Shown here piece by piece: positions 30,383 through 39,070 of a stretch of DNA of 64,000 nt (positions are counted from its first letter, which is position 1; each line of letters starts with the position of its first letter). Source of the DNA: Campylobacterales bacterium. GTDB lineage: Bacteria; Campylobacterota; Campylobacteria; Campylobacterales; Sulfurospirillaceae. The translations under genes and the position numbers were made by a program. The DNA lies in NCBI GenBank assembly GCA_016930915.1, contig JAFGFU010000008.1, forward strand, positions 1 through 64,000, in the 5' to 3' direction. The notes beneath the pieces are model-generated. The model searched no databases. It had not been told where the DNA came from and saw only the letters and a program-made list of their open reading frames with translations.

Positions 30383-30925
30383 ATGAAAAATGTAATCCTA
30401 AGCATCGCAAAACAAGCCATTAGTGATGGTTTAAACCATACATCAACCCTTGATAGGGCGCTATTGTTAGAACGCTACCCTGAATTTTCTAAGCAAAAAG
30501 CTACCTTTGTTACCCTCACACTGCATGGAGAACTTCGTGGATGCATTGGCTCGTTGATTGCCCATCGCTCCTTACTTCACGACCTGATTCATAATGCCAA
30601 AGCAGCTGCTTTTGATGACCCACGCTTTCATCCTTTAAGTGCGGAAGAGTTTTTACATGTAAAGATAGAAGTCTCCCTTTTAAGTGAGCCTGAAGTAATT
30701 GAATACAGTACAACTGAAGATTTAAAGTCGAAAATCATTATAGGAAGTGATGGTATTATTTTAGAGTATGGAGCCCACAAAGCCACTTTTTTACCTCAAG
30801 TATGGGAACAATTACCCACGTTTGAGCACTTTTTTTCTCATCTATGCTACAAAGCGGGAATGGACTCAGATTGTTTAGATTTGCACCCAAAAATTTCACG
30901 ATACAGGGTTGAAAAAATAGCGTAA
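30383..30925 (+). CDS. AMMECR1-domain protein (AmmeMemoRadiSam system protein A)
   Basis: The 180-residue product has the AMMECR1 core motif HGELRGCIGSL, with DPRFHPL and KIEVSLLSEPE blocks. The ATG at 30383 has GGAGG 6 bases upstream. The family occurs with MEMO and a radical-SAM protein in a three-part system of unknown chemistry. Here only A and B are adjacent. A palindrome copy encodes FLHVKIEV. Confidence 0.92.
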   Translation: MKNVILSIAKQAISDGLNHTSTLDRALLLERYPEFSKQKATFVTLTLHGELRGCIGSLIAHRSLLHDLIHNAKAAAFDDPRFHPLSAEEFLHVKIEVSLLSEPEVIEYSTTEDLKSKIIIGSDGIILEYGAHKATFLPQVWEQLPTFEHFFSHLCYKAGMDSDCLDLHPKISRYRVEKIA

Positions 30926-30954
30926 GCTTTACATGTAAAAGGAGAACATAGTGG

Positions 30955-31746
30955 ATGAAAACACGAAAATCTGCTGTAGCTGGCATGTTTTATCCAGAAA
31001 GGTGCCACGATATAAAAGCCTTTATCACGCACTTTGAAAGTCAAATCAAAGGGCCAACGTGTACGATTGCACCCAAAGCGCTCATTGTCCCTCATGCAGG
31101 GTACATTTACAGCGGTTACACTGCCAACCTTGCTTACCACTACACCGCTTCCAAACGCTCGGATATTCAGTGTGTAGTCGTTATAGGACCAAGTCATCGT
31201 GTCTATCTTGAAGGGGCTTCCATTGCCTTGTACGATACCTATCACACGCCTTGTGGGGAGATTAGCATTGACCTTGCGTTTTCACATATGCTTGAAAAAC
31301 AGTTTTCTTTTCTTCGCTTTCATCCCACTGCCCATGAAGAGCACTCCACTGAAGTACAAATGCCTTTCATTCGTCACTACTTTAAAGAGGCTATGGTGGT
31401 TGAAATTGTCTATGGCGACATCACTGCTAAAGAACTCTCTGACGTGATGGATACTGTGCTCACAGAAGAGAACACTCTGCTGGTGGTGAGTACTGATTTG
31501 AGTCATTTTCATAGCGAAGAAGAGGCAAATGAACTCGATAATATCTGCATTCAAGCCATCCAAAATCTCGACATTCACGCCCTCTCAAACGGATGTGAAG
31601 CCTGTGGTATTTTAGGAATTAAAGCGCTGGTACACGTAGCAGAAAAACATCACTTAAAACCCCACTTTTTAGACTACCGCACCAGCTTTGCGCACACCAA
31701 AGATGCAAGTCGAGTTGTGGGATATACGTCGTTTGTGTTGGGGTAA
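30955..31746 (+). CDS. MEMO1-family protein (AmmeMemoRadiSam system protein B)
   Basis: The 263-residue protein resembles class III extradiol dioxygenase-like MEMO. PHAGYIYSGYTA, VVIGPSHRVY and the metal-site region STDLSHFHS are conserved. The start is preceded by a palindrome copy and AGGAGA. It lies 29 bases after AMMECR1, so they form a two-gene unit. No radical-SAM partner is in the neighbourhood. Confidence 0.92.
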   Translation: MKTRKSAVAGMFYPERCHDIKAFITHFESQIKGPTCTIAPKALIVPHAGYIYSGYTANLAYHYTASKRSDIQCVVVIGPSHRVYLEGASIALYDTYHTPCGEISIDLAFSHMLEKQFSFLRFHPTAHEEHSTEVQMPFIRHYFKEAMVVEIVYGDITAKELSDVMDTVLTEENTLLVVSTDLSHFHSEEEANELDNICIQAIQNLDIHALSNGCEACGILGIKALVHVAEKHHLKPHFLDYRTSFAHTKDASRVVGYTSFVLG

Positions 31747-31766
31747 CTCTTTACATGTAACTATAC

Positions 31767-32459
31767 TTACTCAATCTTCATATACCCCAAATCGCTTTGA
31801 TTGCGTAGGCGTTTTTCAATGCTCTCGTAGTAAGAAGGGGCAAGAGAGGGAATATTTAAAATGGCTTCAAGGGTTTTAGGGTGCAAGAGAGGCTCTTTAA
31901 ATGCCTCGTTCGCCTCCAAAATCGAGATGGCTTTACCTTCACCTCGTCTGACACTCACTTTATCGTTTTGCTGTATCTCACCTTCACACAAAACCGTGTA
32001 GTACCAACCGCTCAAACCACTCGTGAAAATTTCGTGGGTAAAGGTAGGATGATTCCATCGGCGTGAGATTTTCCAGCAAGGTTTTCGAGGTTGAGAAACC
32101 TGTAAAATAGCAGAACCAATGGTGTGAATATCGCCCAACATCACACTCTTCTCGTGTAAACCGCTTAGGGTTAGATTTTCTCCCAAAGCACCATAAGACA
32201 AAGAGGGAAGGGCTAAAAACTCTGACCAATGCGTATAGTTTTCATAACTGTTGGCAAAGAGGGCTTTATGAATACCGCCATGATGAAGCTTATCAGCGAC
32301 TTCATCACCCTCCAAGCCCAAAACACCCACACGTACTTTTCCCTCACACGCTTCTTTCCAAAAACCACTCTGCCACGCTTTTTCGAAAAAAGTTGTTTGG
32401 GTACTATCCCCATAGTGTTGCACACGCCCTGCTTGCACAGAGATAACCTTCGCTTCCAT
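31767..32459 (-). CDS. MOSC-domain protein (YiiM type)
   Basis: The 230-residue protein carries a MOSC domain. GLEGDEVADKLHHGGIHKA, YGALGENLT and the conserved Cys in QPRKPCWKISR match YiiM-type sulfur-carrier or molybdenum-cofactor-dependent reductases. It is downstream of the selenium cluster on the same strand with a 98-bp gap, so it may or may not belong to that unit. Confidence 0.88.
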   Translation of the reverse strand: MEAKVISVQAGRVQHYGDSTQTTFFEKAWQSGFWKEACEGKVRVGVLGLEGDEVADKLHHGGIHKALFANSYENYTHWSEFLALPSLSYGALGENLTLSGLHEKSVMLGDIHTIGSAILQVSQPRKPCWKISRRWNHPTFTHEIFTSGLSGWYYTVLCEGEIQQNDKVSVRRGEGKAISILEANEAFKEPLLHPKTLEAILNIPSLAPSYYESIEKRLRNQSDLGYMKIE

Positions 32460-32557
32460 GTACGCTCCTCAAATGTCAACGGGTTATTTTACATGTAAAG
32501 AAGTGGTTCATGCCATGATACACATCATGTGTTTTTTACATGTAAAGCACTTAAGCC

Positions 32558-32776
32558 TCACGAAATGCTTTTAAATTCGTACTCTATGCGGTGTTCATCC
32601 AAGCATCGCATCGCCATTTCCATTGCTTCGCCCTCGATGTAAACTGCCATACCACAATCACTGGAAAACTCTCTGGGTGTAGGAACTAATGAGACCTTGT
32701 ACGCTTCCATCTCTTTTAAAAGTTCCTGGGCGTACAATGCGCTCGAAGTGGTAAAAAGAAGAAAATAGCCTCTCAT
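32558..32776 (-). CDS. DUF3343 putative Se/S carrier protein
   Basis: The 72-residue protein begins MRGYFLLFTTSSALYAQELL, with the conserved PTPREFSSDCGMAV motif holding its likely carrier Cys. The start at 32776 overlaps the desulfurase stop as ATGA. DUF3343 proteins recur beside YedE and YedF in selenium gene clusters, and this placement fits. Confidence 0.85.
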   Translation of the reverse strand: MRGYFLLFTTSSALYAQELLKEMEAYKVSLVPTPREFSSDCGMAVYIEGEAMEMAMRCLDEHRIEYEFKSIS

Positions 32777-33915
32777 TGTGCTATCTCCCGCATCGCCCAA
32801 ATAACCCGTTCTATCTCTTCATCGGTGGTGAAAAAAGAGGGTGAAAAGCGAATGGTTCCACCATGAGGCAGTGTCCCGATACTTTTATGCGTTGCAGGTG
32901 AGCAGTGCAAACCCACTCTGGTTAAAATGCCATACTGGTTATTGAGCGTTTGGGCGACACGTGAGAGGCTCTCATTTTTAGGATACCATGACAAAACGCC
33001 CGTGGTGGCATACGCTTCATGTACATCGCACACGACTATGGAATCTAAAGTTTTCAGTGCGTCTTTCAGCTGTGTTCTATGACGTATCTCATGGGCATAC
33101 ATCGCCTCATACCCGATACTCTCACGCCATTTAAGTGCGGCTAAAAGTCCCGCAATGGCTGGCATATTGGGCGTTCCACTTTCATATTTGTCAGGGAGTA
33201 ATGCTGGCTGTATCTCCTCTTCGCTTCTGCTCCCCGTGCCTCCTTGCATGAAACTCTCTAGTACATCCATGCGTGAAGAAAGCGAAAAAAAACCAAGTCC
33301 CATAGGACCATAAAGTCCTTTGTGCGCCGAAGCACAGAGTATATCAATGCCCTCTTTTTCCATATCTATCTCCACCAACCCCGCACTTTGAGAAGCATCG
33401 ACTAGCAGATACGCCCCTGATTCCTTCGCTAACGTGGCAAAAAAATCCAAAGGCATTAGCGCACCCGTGACATTGTTGCCATGCACACAAGCAATGAGTT
33501 TAACCCCATGTGCTAAAGCTTTGGCAGCTTTGGTGTCGAGTTTACATGTAATATCTGAGGGAATGAAACGAAGCTGAATACCTCTGGTTTTCTCCAACAT
33601 ACGAAGAGGGCGCATCAAGGCATTGTGTTCAAGGGAGGTGGTTAAGACCACATCTCCCTCTTTTAAGAGCCCGTACAGACACGTGTTGATTGCCATGGTT
33701 GCATTCATGGTAAAAAAAGTGCGCAAAAAATCCTTTTGCCCAATCAGCTTTGAGAGCGCTTTGCGACACTGAAACATAATGTTTGCCGATTCGATGGAAA
33801 GGGTGTGTGCACTGCGCCCTGGATTGGCTCCTACCTGCGTCATAAAAGAGACCATCGCCTCTGTCACACACGAAGGCTTCGGAAAGGTAGTAGCTGCGTT
33901 ATCGAGGTAAATCAT
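32773..33915 (-). CDS. Class V aminotransferase / cysteine desulfurase-like protein
   Basis: The 380-residue PLP enzyme begins MIYLDNAATTFPKP. The Schiff-base Lys is in CASAHKGLYGP and the active-site Cys in RVGLHCSPATH. It belongs to the desulfurase-like group found with YedE/YedF, which probably releases S or Se from cysteine or selenocysteine. It overlaps yedF by 4 bases upstream and DUF3343 by 4 downstream, so the three are coupled. Confidence 0.9.
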   Translation of the reverse strand: MIYLDNAATTFPKPSCVTEAMVSFMTQVGANPGRSAHTLSIESANIMFQCRKALSKLIGQKDFLRTFFTMNATMAINTCLYGLLKEGDVVLTTSLEHNALMRPLRMLEKTRGIQLRFIPSDITCKLDTKAAKALAHGVKLIACVHGNNVTGALMPLDFFATLAKESGAYLLVDASQSAGLVEIDMEKEGIDILCASAHKGLYGPMGLGFFSLSSRMDVLESFMQGGTGSRSEEEIQPALLPDKYESGTPNMPAIAGLLAALKWRESIGYEAMYAHEIRHRTQLKDALKTLDSIVVCDVHEAYATTGVLSWYPKNESLSRVAQTLNNQYGILTRVGLHCSPATHKSIGTLPHGGTIRFSPSFFTTDEEIERVIWAMREIAQ

Positions 33916-34124
33916 TGGGCGTTTAATGTAAACTCTGTTGTACCATCATCCAATGTTTTGACATCCACGCTGTAGTTAGCATTACGTGCAAAACGGGTCA
34001 CATTCTCTGTTGCAGTACCGCAATCGGCTAAGACTTTGAGGCTTTTTACCCCTCTATCCATTGCTTGTTTCACTTCTAAAACGGGGGAAGGGCATGAGAG
34101 CCCTCGTACATCAATAGTTTCCAT
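33912..34124 (-). CDS. yedF: YedF/TusA-like sulfur/selenium carrier
   Basis: The 70-residue protein has the TusA active Cys in RGLSCPSPVLEVK (residue about 11) and a typical small alpha/beta fold length. It is 3 bases downstream of yedE and overlaps the desulfurase by 4. Its place in the yedE-yedF-desulfurase-DUF3343 unit points to selenium handling, by family association. Confidence 0.9.
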   Translation of the reverse strand: METIDVRGLSCPSPVLEVKQAMDRGVKSLKVLADCGTATENVTRFARNANYSVDVKTLDDGTTEFTLNAQ

Positions 34125-34127
34125 AAC

Positions 34128-35192
34128 TTATCTCCTCTCTTTGGCAAAAACGCCTAAAACGATACAAAAAATCAATCCCGCAAAAACCATAAACGGCGCA
34201 TTTGCACCAATCCCAGCAGGTGAGCTTGCGAGAGCAAAATTGTGCGCAACACCCGCACCCACTAGAAGTCCCATGATGAAAACACCCGCATCACTATCAC
34301 CTTCACCGCTCAAAACCAACTGGCGACCAGGACAACCTCCCACCAAAGTCAATGCTAAACCTGAGAGTACCATGCCTAAAAAGTTCCATAAAGCATCGTT
34401 ATGTGCAATCGGCTGTTTCTCAAATCCCGCATGAAACTGACCCAAAAGCATATTGGTGATAAATGCGAAGAGAACGAATGCGACTAAGCCTTGTAAGATG
34501 TGTGTCTCTTTTAGAAGTACCGTATCACGAACGGCTGCAATCGTACAAAAACGGCTCTTTTGAAACACAAATCCCAATAACAGCCCAACGCCTAGTGAAA
34601 TCATTAAAGGAGCGTACATTGAGCCTGGTCCTTTGGTAGAGAATTTCACCGGAGTCGCTTCGCCATACATTCCCCACAACAATAAAGCTAAAAGTATGAC
34701 ACCAAACAGAGGCATCATGTAGCCAACCAACGGATGCGCAGGGCGGTTACGTCCAAGAGAGAACCCTTTTTTGAAAAAATAAATGCCCATCAAAATACCC
34801 ACAATCAACCCCGCAAGTCCAGCCAATGCTGTCCAATCACCCGCAGAGAGACGTAAAAACATACGCCACGGACATCCTAGAAAGACTAAAGCGCCTATCA
34901 TTGCAAAAACACCTAAGAAAAAACGAGCCAAAGGCGCAGAACCCGCACGAGGCTTAAACTCTTTAAACAAAAAGGAAGAGACAAACGCCCCCAAAATAAG
35001 CCCGATAATTTCAGGACGAATGTACTGCACAATCGCCGCACTGTGAAATCCAAGCGCACCTGAAATATCTCTCAAGAAACACGCCGCACACATACCCATA
35101 TTGCCTGGGTTGCCAAACTTTGCCAATAAGGGTGCGGCAACACCAAAAATGACTCCAGCCACAATGGGCCAATACGCCAATTTTTTAACCAT
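34128..35192 (-). CDS. yedE: YedE-family putative selenium transporter
   Basis: The 354-residue membrane protein has about nine hydrophobic segments. Paired YeeE/YedE repeats contain conserved cysteines: GMCAACFLRDI, GCPWRMF, SRFCTIAAVRDT and GGCPGRQLV. YedE is the proposed selenium importer that co-occurs with SelD-type systems. It is the first gene of the four-gene unit. selD and selA are not in the window. Confidence 0.92.
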   Translation of the reverse strand: MVKKLAYWPIVAGVIFGVAAPLLAKFGNPGNMGMCAACFLRDISGALGFHSAAIVQYIRPEIIGLILGAFVSSFLFKEFKPRAGSAPLARFFLGVFAMIGALVFLGCPWRMFLRLSAGDWTALAGLAGLIVGILMGIYFFKKGFSLGRNRPAHPLVGYMMPLFGVILLALLLWGMYGEATPVKFSTKGPGSMYAPLMISLGVGLLLGFVFQKSRFCTIAAVRDTVLLKETHILQGLVAFVLFAFITNMLLGQFHAGFEKQPIAHNDALWNFLGMVLSGLALTLVGGCPGRQLVLSGEGDSDAGVFIMGLLVGAGVAHNFALASSPAGIGANAPFMVFAGLIFCIVLGVFAKERR

Positions 35193-35340
35193 ACCAAAAA
35201 CCTTGAAATGTGAATTTTACATTGAAGTAATAACGTTTGCTAAACCTTAGCACTTTTGTTGCATTTATTAAGAGGGGTATCTTATACTCTTTTTGCTGAT
35301 TAAACATTAAAAGATGTGACGTTTTTACGTTTTACATGTA
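35193..35340. promoter_or_regulatory. yedE leader/promoter region
   Basis: This 148-bp AT-rich gap must contain the leftward promoter of the selenium unit. A candidate -10 (TATAAG, read leftward) lies near 35285-35290. A palindrome copy is at 35332. No riboswitch fold was recognised. Confidence 0.4.
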
Positions 35341-35362
35341 AAGCATACCTGAGGGTATACTT
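35341..35362 (-). terminator. Terminator overlapping the MATE gene stop
   Basis: AAGCATACC, a TGAG loop and GGTATACTT form a stem with one G-T, followed leftward by TTTACATG from a palindrome copy. Confidence 0.55.
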
Positions 35363-36663
35363 TACGAAAAAGAGCGATGTTCCAGCTTTTTTGTCTCTTT
35401 AAGAAGAAAAAAACTACGCCCCAGACTAAAGAGAATAAACGCCAACCACAAACCGTGATTATCAAAGTAGGGAATAAAACTAAAATAGGCAACCATAAAA
35501 ATCAAAAGGGAGAAAACCATCGAATCTCGCACGGGTTTTGTGTACGTTGCACCCGTAAAAATACCATAGTACACCAGTCCAATCCCCACACAAAAAGGGA
35601 AAATCGCCAGCCAAAGGGTATACTCCAAACAGAGTGTTTGTATGGTTGCGATATCTGTAAAAAGTGCAATCATAGGCTTTTCAAAAAGAACAATAATCAA
35701 AGCCACTAGCACACTTAATCCAAAAACCATCACATTAGAAATCCGAAATACCTCATGGTACTGCTCTTTGTTTTTAGCTCCCACCGCACGCCCTGCAAAG
35801 ATGCTTGAAGCATTGGCAAGTCCATCAAACAGATAAGAGATAATGTACTGGATTTGAAATAAAATGGCATTCGCCGCTAAAATCTCCACCCCAAAACGAT
35901 TGCCTCGTGCAACGAACATATTGGTCATGGCTAACAAACAGACGGTGCGAATCATCAAGTCGCCATTGACACTCATAATTTTTTTAAGTTCACCTTTGTG
36001 TAACAGCTCGTCCCTAAAATAGAGAATACGTTTAAACGTGATGATTTTTGAGATAAACCAAAGCCCTAAGATAAAACCGTACCCCTGTGCAATGAGGGTT
36101 GCATACGCCACACCCGCTACCCCAAAATCCCAATAAAAAACAAACACCACATCCAAAATGATGTTGATGACATTGGTTGAAATCTGAAGCCACATCGTCT
36201 CTTTAATGCGCTTTTGCCCCATAATCCAACCCAAATTGACATAGCCAACTAAAACAAACGGCGCACCCCAAATCAAAATCTCAAAATAACTCTGTGTACT
36301 CTGCAACACCTTAGCTTCAGGTGCGTAAATGGCAAAAGCACCTTGTAAAATCGGCTGATGCAACGCAATAAAAACAATACTAATACACAGTGCAATAAAA
36401 AGCGGTCTAAAGTAGGCAAAATAGACCTGTTTTTCACTTTGAGACCCCAAAGCTTGCGCCGAAAACCCCGAGGTTCCAACCCTTAAAAATCCAAACAACC
36501 AATAGAGCGTATTCAAAATCGCCGTACCAATGGCAACACCTCCGACAAACGCAGGCTCACCCAAACGCCCAATGACCGCCGTATCCACCGCACCTAAAAG
36601 CGGTTGTGTCACCGTAGAGATGACAAAGGGAATCGCAATACTTAAATACTCTTTATAACCCAC
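35362..36663 (-). CDS. MATE-family efflux transporter
   Basis: The 433-residue protein has about twelve transmembrane segments. AVDTAVIGRLGEPAFVGGVAIG and SGFSAQALGS are typical of the DinF-like MATE branch, which exports cations or drugs using H+ or Na+. It starts only 9 bases after nikE, so it is probably the last gene of the nik operon. Whether it exports metal or a chelator is not evident. Confidence 0.9.
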   Translation of the reverse strand: MGYKEYLSIAIPFVISTVTQPLLGAVDTAVIGRLGEPAFVGGVAIGTAILNTLYWLFGFLRVGTSGFSAQALGSQSEKQVYFAYFRPLFIALCISIVFIALHQPILQGAFAIYAPEAKVLQSTQSYFEILIWGAPFVLVGYVNLGWIMGQKRIKETMWLQISTNVINIILDVVFVFYWDFGVAGVAYATLIAQGYGFILGLWFISKIITFKRILYFRDELLHKGELKKIMSVNGDLMIRTVCLLAMTNMFVARGNRFGVEILAANAILFQIQYIISYLFDGLANASSIFAGRAVGAKNKEQYHEVFRISNVMVFGLSVLVALIIVLFEKPMIALFTDIATIQTLCLEYTLWLAIFPFCVGIGLVYYGIFTGATYTKPVRDSMVFSLLIFMVAYFSFIPYFDNHGLWLAFILFSLGRSFFLLKETKKLEHRSFS

Positions 36664-36672
36664 AGAAAAACC

Positions 36673-37437
36673 TTAACAAAAATTGGGAATTTCAAGCGCT
36701 TCAACAGCCCCTAAAAGACTTTTGGAGTAGGGGTGTGAAATATGCTTTAAGTCTTCGATTTTATCGACACTTTCAACGCATTCACCCTCTTTAAAAAAGA
36801 TGACCCTATCGCACAGATAGGTCACACACATCACATCGTGCGTGATGAAAAGATAAGAGAGGTTATGTTTCTCTTTAAGCGCTTTTAAAAGCTCCAAAAT
36901 CTGCAACTGCACCGAAACATCCAGTGAACTCACCGCTTCATCCAGCAAAATAAACTTAGGCTTTGTCGCAATCGCTCGTGCAATGCAGACCCTTTGAAGC
37001 TGACCACCACTGAGTTCATGCGCATAACGCTCCAAAAAAGTCTCATTCAGCCCCACTTCTTCAAGGAGTGAGAGGATGTAAGCACGTTTTTCTTTGGCAC
37101 ATGCGATGCTTTTTCCAAGTGCTTCTGCGATGACCTCTTTGATGCGAAAGCGAGGATTGATGGAGCTGGTGTAGTCTTGAAAAACCACACTCATCTCTTT
37201 TTCATACGCTCTTTTGTCGCTTTTTCCCTCAAAAGAGATGGTGCCCTCATCGGCTTTTTCAATCCCTAAAATAATCTTGCCTAGCGTACTTTTGCCACTG
37301 CCAGACTCACCAATGAGTCCAACGCATTCGCCCCTTTTTACATGTAAAGAGACCCCTTTTAAAACCGCTTTATGCCTCTTTTTAAAAAGACCTTGCGATT
37401 CATGGTACCCTTTTACAATGCCCTTTGCTTCTAACAT
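36673..37437 (-). CDS. nikE: Nickel/peptide ABC transporter ATPase (NikE/OppF type)
   Basis: The 254-residue ATPase has Walker [13 protein letters not shown], signature LSGGQLQRVCIARA and Walker B FILLDEAVSSLD. The ATG at 37437 has AAGGAG 5 bases upstream; an in-frame upstream ATG at 37455 is rejected. It overlaps nikD by 7 bases. It pairs with nikD to drive the NikBC permease. Confidence 0.9.
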   Translation of the reverse strand: MLEAKGIVKGYHESQGLFKKRHKAVLKGVSLHVKRGECVGLIGESGSGKSTLGKIILGIEKADEGTISFEGKSDKRAYEKEMSVVFQDYTSSINPRFRIKEVIAEALGKSIACAKEKRAYILSLLEEVGLNETFLERYAHELSGGQLQRVCIARAIATKPKFILLDEAVSSLDVSVQLQILELLKALKEKHNLSYLFITHDVMCVTYLCDRVIFFKEGECVESVDKIEDLKHISHPYSKSLLGAVEALEIPNFC

Positions 37438-38249
37438 GAGCACTCCTTCACACATCTTTGAAACGCCTCAATGAGCTTCAAACGTGTGGAGATAAGCTCT
37501 TTGGTCGGTGCTTCTTTGGGAGAAAAGATAATCTCCTGCGCACGCCCGCTCTCGACAATTTTTCCTTGATGCATCACCATCATGGTATCGGATATCTGAC
37601 TTAAAATACTCAAATCATGCGAGATAAAAAGCATACTCGTCTGATAGAGTTCTCGCACTTTTTTCAGCTCACGAATCACCTCGACTTGATTAACCACATC
37701 TATCGCCGTGGTTGGCTCATCGGCAATAATCACCGAGGGATTTAAGGCAATGCAAAGCGCTATCATCATGCGTTGCAACATGCCACCACTGAGCTGATGC
37801 GGATACTTCTTCAAAATCGCTTCACCCTCATGCAAATTCATCTTTTCAAACGCCTCTAAAATAAGTCTCAAAAGTTCTTTTTTATTCTTTACATGTAAAT
37901 GCGTTTGCAAGGTTTCTAAGAGTTGATTTTCCATGCTAAAAAGGGGATTAAACGCTGTCATGGGATTTTGAATGACCATGCATATCTCTTTACCCCGAAT
38001 CAAGCTCTTCTCTTTTTCGAACATGGTTAAAATATTTTTGCCATGAAACAGCACTTCGCCCTCTAGGTGAAAGTTGGCATCCAGCAATCCCATAACTGCT
38101 TTACATGTAAGACTTTTTCCACTGCCAGACTCCCCTAAAATGCCTAAACAATGATTTTTTTCTAGGTTAAAAGTAACATCGCTCACCAAAGGGTGTAAGC
38201 CCTTTTTCGTGCGCACACTCACACACAGGTTTTTTACTTCGAGTATCAT
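37431..38249 (-). CDS. nikD: Nickel/peptide ABC transporter ATPase (NikD/OppD type)
   Basis: The 272-residue ATPase has Walker A GESGSGKSLTCK, signature LSGGMLQRMMIALC and Walker B VIIADEPTTAID. Two palindrome copies lie within it: one at 38102 gives SLTCK right after the Walker A Lys-Ser, and one at 37889 encodes HLHVKNKK. It overlaps nikC by 4 bases (ATGA). Confidence 0.9.
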   Translation of the reverse strand: MILEVKNLCVSVRTKKGLHPLVSDVTFNLEKNHCLGILGESGSGKSLTCKAVMGLLDANFHLEGEVLFHGKNILTMFEKEKSLIRGKEICMVIQNPMTAFNPLFSMENQLLETLQTHLHVKNKKELLRLILEAFEKMNLHEGEAILKKYPHQLSGGMLQRMMIALCIALNPSVIIADEPTTAIDVVNQVEVIRELKKVRELYQTSMLFISHDLSILSQISDTMMVMHQGKIVESGRAQEIIFSPKEAPTKELISTRLKLIEAFQRCVKECSC

Positions 38250-39067
38250 TTGACAACTCCTTTTACATCAAGCATATCACGCAGTGCATCGCCTAAAATA
38301 TTAAAACTAGCCACCACAACCAAAATGGCAACCCCAGGGGCCATCATTTGAGAAGGATTGGACATGAGCACATTTTTGGCTTCACTGAGCATCGCACCCC
38401 ATTCAGGAAAAGGAGGCTGAATGCCCAGTCCTAAAAACGAAAGGGTTGAGATGTTAATGATAACCCAACCCATATCAAGTGTGGCTAAAATAATAATCTC
38501 TGAGAAGATATTGGGCAATAGATGGCGTGAGATAATAAACCTATCGCTCTTGCCAATCGTCTTAGCATAAAGCACATAATTTTTATAGTTGTAGCCTGCC
38601 ACCATGCCTCGTATCATCCTCGCGTACCACGTCCACTTAATGACAATGTTCGCTAAAATGATATTTTCAATGCCCACACCCAAAACACCCACAATCGCCA
38701 AAATCATCACTTGACTGGGAAAGGAGAGCATCACATCGCAAAACCGCATCATCATCTCATCGACCACACCCTTGTAATAGCCCGAAATCACCCCTACCAC
38801 AACGCCAATGCCAATGGTACACACCATCGTGAGCATTGCTAAAAAGACCGTATTGCGAATGCCAAAAATAAGACGTGAGTAGATACAACGCCCTAAATGG
38901 TCGGTTCCTAGAGGATACTCCCATGACATCCCCGCAAATTTAAACGCAATGTTCTGTTCCAAAGGGTCATGCAAACTAAAAAAAGGAGCAAAAAGTCCCA
39001 TAATCATCACTGTCACCAAAATCGACAGCGCTAAAATCGCTAATTTATCACTCAACAGTCGCTTCAT
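38246..39067 (-). CDS. nikC: Nickel/peptide ABC transporter permease NikC
   Basis: The 273-residue inner-membrane permease has about six segments. PLGTDHLGRCIYSRLIFG and the EAA-like loop (YVLYAKTIGKSDRFIISRHLLPN) are typical of the OppC/NikC family. It sits between nikB (3-base gap) and nikD (overlap). Confidence 0.92.
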   Translation of the reverse strand: MKRLLSDKLAILALSILVTVMIMGLFAPFFSLHDPLEQNIAFKFAGMSWEYPLGTDHLGRCIYSRLIFGIRNTVFLAMLTMVCTIGIGVVVGVISGYYKGVVDEMMMRFCDVMLSFPSQVMILAIVGVLGVGIENIILANIVIKWTWYARMIRGMVAGYNYKNYVLYAKTIGKSDRFIISRHLLPNIFSEIIILATLDMGWVIINISTLSFLGLGIQPPFPEWGAMLSEAKNVLMSNPSQMMAPGVAILVVVASFNILGDALRDMLDVKGVVK

Positions 39068-39070
39068 TCC

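Noticed and set aside
30847-31578. Antisense frames inside the AMMECR1 and MEMO genes
   Set aside because: They are opposite to strongly conserved genes and lack recognisable protein features.
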